A program made the translations under genes and the position numbers. This document shows positions 1-64,000 of a stretch of DNA of 64,000 nt, one piece after another. The stretch is from Baylisascaris procyonis (taxonomy: Eukaryota; Nematoda; Chromadorea; Rhabditida; Ascarididae): contig JAZARR010000042.1 of NCBI GenBank assembly GCA_037389465.1, forward strand, positions 124,001 to 188,000, written 5' to 3'. The notes beneath the pieces are model-generated. The model saw only the letters and a program-made list of their open reading frames with translations. It was not told the origin of the DNA and did not search any database. Each line of letters starts with the position of its first letter. Positions within the stretch are counted from its first letter, which is position 1.

Positions 1-1460
1 TATTTTATAAAAAATTACATTCAGTGATTTGTCTCGAATGGACTTTCAGTGTGCAAAAAAACTGCGAAATTAGATAGAAATTTTTACTTTCTTTGCAGCG
101 ATCCAATGTGAAAGAAAATTCGAAAAGATAGAATAAGCGAAAATAAATTCATTAATAATGTGTATCATATAGTTGACACTATTCGCCCTAAAGTAATCAG
201 CAGCAAAACGTCTTATGAAAAACTTATAATTACAAACGAAAAATACTGCATATATTTTATAATTTTTATAGATGCGGCAATTCGGAAAAATACGACCGCA
301 TACTTGCGAAAAGAATTCAATTGGTTCAACATGTCATATGTTATTCCCGTATAACAGTTTGCAGTGAACAGCTCAAACTTATCCATAAATTTTGCCGTTT
401 TAAGCTAAACAGTGTACCCCAAGGGGTGTGACCAACTAAAAGCAATGAATGATGGCGTGAAACGGGTGAGGCACGCCAAAAATCGGAAAAGCATTAGCCT
501 GTCTCAAGCGCATTCGTTCTCTATTGCTTATTTGCCGAGCCAAAAGAGCCAAGCAAAAAAAGAGCCGAATAAAAAAGTCAAATGATAGAGGCAAAGGGAC
601 AAAAGACACGAAGACAAGAAATAAGGGAAGGAGGCGGAGTCAACATTTAGATCTTAGACATGCATCTTTTGCATCTCTCATGCATCTCATCAATATGACA
701 TGCAAAATTTTCAGCAAGAATAACAACTTGAAAATACGATTCATAAATCAGAGAGTCAGAAAGAAACGCAGGAGCAATTTTCAGGTGAAGATTTTTATAA
801 TAACCGAATTCAGCAGACCATTAAAAAATTCATCATCAACTTTGTTGACTTTCTTCAAGGAGAACATTTTTTAGAGTTTTTAAAAGTAAGATTGCGCGCA
901 ATATAAAGTGTCACATCAAATTTTAATATATCTCCTTCACGGTAACCATTTATCGACTGGAAATACTGAAATTATTCCTCTAAATTCTCACTATATCAAA
1001 GAATTCATTGAAAAATTGGGCAATTTTTAAGAACAGGGAATTTTAAAAAATCGAAGTCGAAAGATTTTTTTTCAAGTTAGATGTTTTTTTTAAGAAACGT
1101 TACTCAACACAGGCAAGAGTATTCTTATCATTATATAGTGCTAAGTTCTTTAGGAATCTTTTTTAAAAGTTAGGAAATACAGGTTATACTCAATATGCAT
1201 GAGCCAAACATGCATTCAATCGCATAAGCAGTAATGGATGGCGAATCCTACCGTATAAAGTTGAATAAAACTACCCCCTTGCAGTTCCTGATTTTCGGAT
1301 AAATTAATATCAGAATTTTTGAGAAACCTATGAATACTTCCTGTAATTTTACAAGAGTAACTAATATAATACAGTTTTGCATTGTTTTCCACGATGATAT
1401 CCATAGAACGCGAAATGAAACGAGTGAACACTAAATTTCACTTGGCATCAATAAACTCAC
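1..1460. other. Presumed intron 12 of the MPRIP-like gene (left edge)
   Basis: This is AT-rich sequence with no recognised exon on either strand. A plus-strand ORF at 524-874 is Lys/Arg/Ser-rich with no family signature and no splice support. A minus-strand acceptor-like CATTGCTTTTAG near 440 is followed by a stop after a dozen codons. By the gene model this should be the start of the intron after exon 12. Confidence 0.5.
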
Positions 1461-57883
<56,423 letters not shown>

Positions 57884-60663
57884 TTTTCGATGATATGTTC
57901 AAACTGTCTGCCTTCTGCCAATTATTGAAACGCTTATGGCGTTCTCAGAGCAGAATACGACATTGTGGATGCATTTGAGCAGTCTTTCCTGAAAGATGCT
58001 CGATATTATATATTCATATTTGCATAGAAGGGGCAAGGAAATAGGCTGTATGCCCACGAGGTAACGTCTCTCTTGTGCATGCAAAAAATATACGTTTCAT
58101 GGAACAATAGCATTCACCACAACGCCTAGTCATGTTACAAATTTGTTACATACAAAGGAGATCACTGAATGGATCGAATATTACTTGCTTTTTAACGCTT
58201 TTATCTCAAGGATCATTGTGATAATGCAAATTCTATCAACTAGAAATTTTTTTGGAAATTTTGACAGAATTCAGAAAAGTGCATAGAAAGGAACTATCAC
58301 AATAACTGTTGAATGAAATAATGTAACAAAGAGAAAGATAACAGGTACAATTACTATGAACTCAATCAAAATATTGACTGATAGCCAAAAATATAATGAA
58401 AAAAGTTGTTATGATATCAGATGGTAGTTTTGATGGATCTTTTTGTGTAATTCAACCGTCATTCTCTCACCTTCCCGTCCAATTGCTCCTTTTCCCACCT
58501 ATCCCATTCCCATCACACTCTACCCATGCGATCCTCGTCATCTTCATCATACTTCAAACCCTGCTCTCATGCAATCATTACGAAATTGACAACTATAGAT
58601 TCACCCGTTGTTTTAGCTTCACACTTTGAAGCCTCTATGGTGGAGAATGGTGGAGAATGAACATTCAGTTTTGAAGGTTACTACTGAAAGCAAATTACAA
58701 CAGAACGCCAAATAGCAGCCTATGCTACAAAGAGCACAGCATTAAGAAAATGACAGCTCTATTTCAATTCCATTAGTGAGAGGATGATTAACAACTGGAA
58801 TGAACAGAAGTACTATTTCCATCTTCCGCCACTCCCTATCTCACCTCTTCTCCTCTCCCACACCAACCCTTCCTCTCCCTGGTCAATTCTCTCCTCCCCA
58901 GAACAATCCTTAGCCCTCCCAGGTCGACCCCTCCTCTCCCAGATCTACCCCCCCCCCCTCTCCTACCGCAATGTCACTAAAGCCGTATTGCAACATTCAC
59001 CACAAGTGATGAATGTAATCAAATCCTCTACTTTGCATACCCTAAACGATGAATGAATATATGAAATGATTGCATTGGCCTCGTTTCATTTTCCCACGCA
59101 GATATCATCAGTATATGATTGCATTTAACCCCATCAATACTTAACGACAGGTATTGCGGCATATTGATAGCCAAAAACGAGATTGGAATATAAATCGTTT
59201 ATCACTGAGACTTGTTATGATTTTTTTGACTCAAATAACATGAAAGAAAAATAAAAAATAAATTCGAGTGAAGCTTTCTTAAAATATAAATCATTAATGA
59301 ACATTTGAATATGCAGTAAGTAATAATAGCCAATAAATAAGCACTTAATTAAGGATAAATATTCCTAAATATCATTTCAGTGAGAGCGATAACCGGAAAC
59401 ACCAACTCGCCCAATTAATTATATTTGTTTTTTTTACGTTTTCTTGTGAACATTTCACTGGTCTGCCACAGTTACTCTTTTCTTGCGCCATATATCGAAC
59501 TCAACAATAATTTACAATATTCACAAATTCTAAAAAAAGAAGTAAGCATTCTGGAAGTTTTGGAAGATTATCCATGAGAATCATGCTGAAGAGAGTAGAG
59601 GAAGTGGAAAAAGGAGGTAGATGTTTTCAGCTCAAATAAGAGGTAAATCCAAAAAGCGGATTGCTATGGCATGCGGTATTTTATATCTTCCGACCTCTAG
59701 CTTCCAAAGACCTTTTATGCCTGCAAATGGACATTTTGAAAACAATCCGAAAGCATAATTTTGTAATGGGCCCTAGAAGTGCTAACTTCAACGATATTGC
59801 CCACTTGAAGCACTAAATGACGAAATGACCATTTTTCATAATCTAAACAAACGGCCACAGCATATATCCCTCATCGCACTTATATATTCCATCTCCGATT
59901 CTATAGGTGAATTTGCATTAAAAAAAGTTCTATTTTTTTTCACATACTACAGCACTGAAAGTGTTTTTTTGCCAAATGGGATTATCGAGATGTCCGCCTC
60001 TGTAGATCTGATATAATCTTCAGAGATGGTCTGATAGGCGGCAATATAAGAAAAAACGCGCAGATCGAAATCAATATATTATTCTCGATAAAACCACCTG
60101 CAAAATGATGCAGAAGAGTTTGTCCTTAAACCTTTTTCCGAAAAAAATTACGAATGCCGTATAGATATTAGGAAAAGTCAGAAACATATCCTCGATTTCA
60201 TCACATTTTCGACAATTGTTCTTTTTTGGGAACGTGACATCATAAGAGATCCTGTCTATCCGATAAAACGTCACCCTCGATTACCATTTTTGAGTTAAAA
60301 GTCGCTCCAATATTTATGGGTATCTTTGTGTAGATCCAAAAGCGACTGTTAGGAATCTTTTAATTCAGCAGAAGCTATAAGACAAACCCTCAAACTTATC
60401 AGACATTAGTAAACATGTTGCCGGAAAAAGTCCAAGCCTAGTCAGTTTTTATATTGCTTGAAACCTTCCTCCATTCTTTCCATACCAATTATCAGACATT
60501 CTTCATCGTAGGATATCTCGACGAAATTAAAGCGAGCTGTTATTCAGAACGGAAGAGTGTATTTATTTGTCGTGATAACTACGTACCTTCACCAAATAAA
60601 GGTGCTTACTGCAACTTGCATCCCCCTTCTCACTAACCCTGTCGTTTCTGCTATCCACCGCAG
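57884..60663. other. Upstream flank of the MPRIP-like gene
   Basis: These 2.8 kb are upstream of the exon 1 ATG. They should contain the 5' UTR and promoter, but no TATA box, initiator or UTR exon could be assigned. A C-rich degenerate minisatellite lies at 58829-58968. The rest is AT-rich with no recognised gene. Confidence 0.45.
58829..58968 (+). repeat. C-rich degenerate minisatellite
   Basis: About six imperfect units of 18-21 bases are built on CTCTCCCAGNTCNACCC. They end in a run of C followed by CTCTCCTACCG. The whole block is pyrimidine-rich on the plus strand. Confidence 0.6.
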
Positions 60664-60848
60664 TGTCTCTGCATAGGTCAGTTGTTAGAACATGCAAAAA
60701 TAAAAGCAAAATTCGGCAACGATGGCAGGGAGATAGTGGGAAGAAGGGTCATAGAGAATTTGTCGCTCCCTCGTCGATAAAAACAAATGCAGGGCAGGAT
60801 ACCGCCTTCCGCTCCATGACACTCTCCTTATTGCTGCGCTGGCCCGAG
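60664..60848 (+). other. Possible plus-strand exon with tandem donors (unidentified)
   Basis: A pyrimidine-rich stretch ending CTATCCACCGCAG (60663) is followed by 185 bases open in one frame. That frame reads VVRTCKNKSKIRQRWQG and later TNAGQDTAFRSMTL, ending LLRWPE at a consensus donor GAG|GTAAGTGAC. The same donor is repeated 19 bases on, at 60867/60868. The patch is GC-richer than the flanks. No family was recognised and no neighbouring exon could be linked. A minus-strand ATG frame of about 22 codons also exists here and could be an upstream ORF of the host gene. The exon call is tentative. Confidence 0.3.
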
Positions 60849-60879
60849 GTAAGTGACTTCAAGCGAGGTAAGTGACTTC
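60845..60879 (+). repeat. 19-bp tandem duplication of a splice-donor-like sequence
   Basis: CGAGGTAAGTGACTTC occurs at 60845 and again at 60864, separated by AAG. Each copy contains a perfect GAG|GTAAGT donor consensus. Confidence 0.9.
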
Positions 60880-63800
60880 CTCACTGTACATCTTCAAGGG
60901 GCGCAAAAACTGATAAAAGTTTCCTAGAAACCCATCCAGGCATGTTAGCTTGGCTAGATCCTTTCTCACCTCCAGTAATACGTTTATCACTTCATTCTAA
61001 CAAAATCCAAGTGTTCGTTGCGCTTACCTCGTGAGCAAAACATTTTAAATAACATTGCAGGATTGATACCGAGAAGATTTTAGATTTGTTATTGCAAATA
61101 TTTCACTCCGCAAGTTACTATAAATACTAGTCAAAATACTTATTTGTAATATACTCTACTGGCACAATGGCAGCTAACAAGCAATAAATACTACTTCTTA
61201 TGCAAAACAATAAATACTGCATGTTATGCAAATACATTTCTTCGAATTGCATGGAGAGAAGTTATTTGTTTATATAATATAAAAAATTTCATCATTACTT
61301 CATAGAGATGAAACAGCAAAAAAAATGCAAAAACCATCGTCTGGAATTAATCAATAACACTGTTGAAAATCAAATGAATAATTTCTATTAAAGCAGTAAT
61401 GAAAATCAGGAAAGAAGTGGAGAAATATATCAGACGAACGAGTACGACATGAGCTTTTACATTCCACTCACTTGACCAATTAGTTTCTTAAGCTGTCACT
61501 AAATACCACTTTTAGCGACAGCCGCATGTGAAAAAATGACATCATATTTGAATGCAACCAATGGTCATCGGTACAAATTTTCCATAAAAGAATCATATTT
61601 CTATGATTCGATCGATGTAAAACGTAAATCTAACAAGCGTGAAATGTGTGCAAAGTTTTTGTCATTATTAACATTGAAAGAATTTATATTTATAAAAAAG
61701 CATTTAAAATACGAAGTGAAATAGCAAATAGAATTTAGAAGCGAATTGAAAAGCATTAAGAAACGTAACAAATAAATGTGCTCGCGAGTGAATAGACGAA
61801 TCGTCTACGAGAAACAGCTGTTTAACAATGGAAGTGAATTAGCGAAAAGTGATTCGTACGATTTTTTATAGTTACCACATCTCTTCAAGGATCTCTTTCG
61901 GTGGATAACCTGGAAAATACACCACAAAAAAACCAACGTCAGAAATTATTGGAATCACGGAACTGTTAATTAGCGTTGAAGGTGGTAATGGAGAATAACA
62001 ATTTTACATATAAAGCTTCAACATGAAAATGTTAGCACTTCATGATTATAGAGCTATTTTACAATTTTCACGAATTTTTTGAAAAATTTAAAAAGTTGCA
62101 TAAAATTGAGCATATTATACTGCTAAACATAGTTCAAATTATTAGACGTCACATTTCGCCTATCCTTTTGCCAGCATATTAACAGAACAGGAGGTTAAAC
62201 CACAATCTTCGCTTGCAAAATGATAAAAGCGGTGCTCGCTTCTGAAAGAATCCTATCGCGCTGGAATCCACCTTTTGTTTGTGCTCAAAAAAAAACTCCA
62301 AACAATATAACAGGTAAGCAATTGTTCAACGTCAAACAATCGAACAGGTGAGCAATTGTTTACAGTGTAAGTACGAGATTTTTTAGAGCAGCAGGAATGA
62401 AGTTCATGCATTATGCTTACTGCAAAGCGGCATCTTGATCGTGGCATCAACTGCTTCAACGACTCTCAAGATAAGAAAACACTGACTCGCATTTCGTTCA
62501 AGTATTTTTGAAGTGAACGAAATCGTATAGTGTACACTCGAAAATACAAGCAAAGCACCCCTTGACCATAGCGAAAGCACTCATTATTGGTGGTCTACGA
62601 GTGTAAGAGCGATTCCAACTGTGATTTTGATTTTCTCGGTCAATATTTGCCTCAAAAAAATTTCAGAAATTTCACCTAAGAAAATACCGAAGGAAAAAAA
62701 TCAGAAAAAAGATTGGCAAAAATATATTCATCTGATGGATATTTTTTTCACTCAATTCTTTTGTAAATCCACTTGTGGAAATTTCTTTAAAGAAATGAGA
62801 GATGAAAAAATGCATTCAATCTGCACTCGACAGTTAAAGATTGTATTCTAAGCTATGCACATTCTGTTTCAAATCTTAATTGGCAAAGAACGGTGTGAAA
62901 CGTTTCCTGATGACTGAGCAATATGATGCGCCCGAGGACTATGAAGTGATATGTCACAAATATGAAGAATTAAATGAAGAAATAAAAGATACGAAAGAAG
63001 TGACTTTTCTGGTTGCAACGAAAGGAATGCGCATTATTCGCTTAAGGGCGATATTTGTATTCAAAAGACGGGAAGAATGATAATTAAGAAGAGAACAGCA
63101 ATAACGAAGAGAGGTTTTAAATTGGATGTGAATTTTTCCTGCTGCTACTCCTTCCTATTCCGATTACACCGGGGAATTAAAAGATACAGCAACCTCTTTC
63201 GAACTTACCAAACCCCTCAGTTATTTTTTGGCACGTTCATGAAAATTTATCGACGTAGAGCTCTAAGCTCACAACTAAACAAATAACTAAGATCACAAAT
63301 ATATCTTATTAAATTTTAACTTTAAATCCTCGTGATGTTCCTTAAATAATTGGACAGAAGATAAAATGCAAATAAACTGTGAGTCAAAATAATAAGCAAG
63401 TTAAAGCAATTACCTTAAATTAATCTGGTGTAAAGAAAACATTTTCATTGCAAATAGAACCGAACATTTAAAGTGTGAAATTCACAAAAAATACCAGTCG
63501 ATCTGCTACAAGCTGAGCACACACAATAGACTTTTGCAGATCGATGTGCAATGATCGAATATCGATCTATTAGATATGTATCGGTCTATATTGTTAGAGA
63601 TGTGAAAGTTATATCAGTGAATGATGACTACAAATCGCTTATTGAGTGATGGACAAATCTCGATGAAACAACACTAGTTTATAAAATAATTCTTAAGAAA
63701 ATTGCAAGGTGCTTGCAATTTGCAAGTAAGAGTTGCAAGCACAAGAGTTGCAATGAAACAAGCTAAAAGTAAAGTTGGAAAGTCGCTCAAGGAAAGTACA

Positions 63801-64000
63801 TGCTAAATAAGCAGGGAACGGCAATCCTTAGTAAACGACTACTTGTATTAGAAAATATCAACACCTGCTTTCATTGAAAAAAAATTAAGCTTCCATTTCT
63901 TCTCTGGAGGCACAATGTGTGCTTCTTGTACTGCGAGTTTTGATTTCGAAGTTGGTTACAACCGATCCGTATGTAATAATGATAGAGATAAGAAAGAAAA
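60880..64000. other. AT-rich right flank
   Basis: No gene was recognised. A direct repeat of AACAGGTAAGCAATTGTT-like sequence lies at about 62310-62360, and TTGCAA-rich inverted words at about 63700-63755. A plus-strand frame at 62880-63080 (starting at TTG, containing YDAPEDYEVICHKYEELNEE) looks somewhat protein-like. It has no ATG at its start and no family match. Confidence 0.4.

Noticed and set aside
524..874. 116-codon plus-strand ORF
   Set aside because: Lys/Arg-rich, no motif, no splice context; consistent with chance in AT-rich DNA.
62880..63080. 66-codon plus-strand ORF containing YDAPEDYEVICHKYEELNEE
   Set aside because: It starts at TTG, has no clear acceptor or upstream exon and no recognised family; noted in the flank entry only.

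Overview
The window looks like AT-rich invertebrate genomic DNA: GT-AG introns, short exons in long introns, AT microsatellites, an LTR retrotransposon and a decayed non-LTR retrotransposon. The retrotransposon Gag resembles those I associate with nematodes of the Trichuris/Trichinella/Romanomermis group. That placement is an inference. Nothing prokaryotic (operons, ribosome binding sites, CRISPR) is visible.

The main content is one host gene on the minus strand. I assembled it by hand from 12 short exons running from 57883 down to 1461, and it continues off the left edge. Every splice phase agrees along the chain. The partial product is about 496 residues. It carries an N-terminal Cys-rich motif, a first PH domain (exons 2-5), a Ser/Pro-rich linker (exons 6-7), a second PH domain (exons 8-10) and a Ser-rich/acidic region (exons 11-12). 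This is the layout of the MPRIP (p116RIP, myosin phosphatase Rho-interacting protein) / Drosophila Outspread family, an actin-associated RhoA-myosin phosphatase scaffold. The C-terminal coiled coils expected for the family would lie left of base 1. Intron 1 is about 28.9 kb, intron 4 about 11 kb and intron 6 about 8.2 kb; the other eight are 0.2-2.9 kb.

Intron 4 holds a Ty3/Gypsy-type LTR retrotransposon (16725-19736) in the same orientation as the gene. It has two 483-bp LTRs with only two mismatches seen, a perfect 5-bp target duplication (AACGC), and an open gag-protease frame. Almost all of pol is deleted: reverse transcriptase stops at its first motif and is joined out of frame to the integrase C-terminus. 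It looks like a recently inserted, non-autonomous deletion derivative. Intron 1 holds a 5'-truncated, frameshifted non-LTR (RTE-like) reverse transcriptase remnant in antisense (about 31630-33240), ending in a TAAG-repeat tail.

The rest is AT-rich intron or flanking DNA with simple repeats: AT runs including a hairpin at 12735-12802, G/C homopolymer tracts, and 47-bp, 32-bp and 19-bp tandem duplications. A few short GC-richer open patches could be unrecognised exons. The most notable is a possible plus-strand exon at 60664-60848 that ends in two tandem consensus donor sites upstream of the host gene. No rRNA gene was found; one degenerate tRNA-like sequence lies at 4578-4652.
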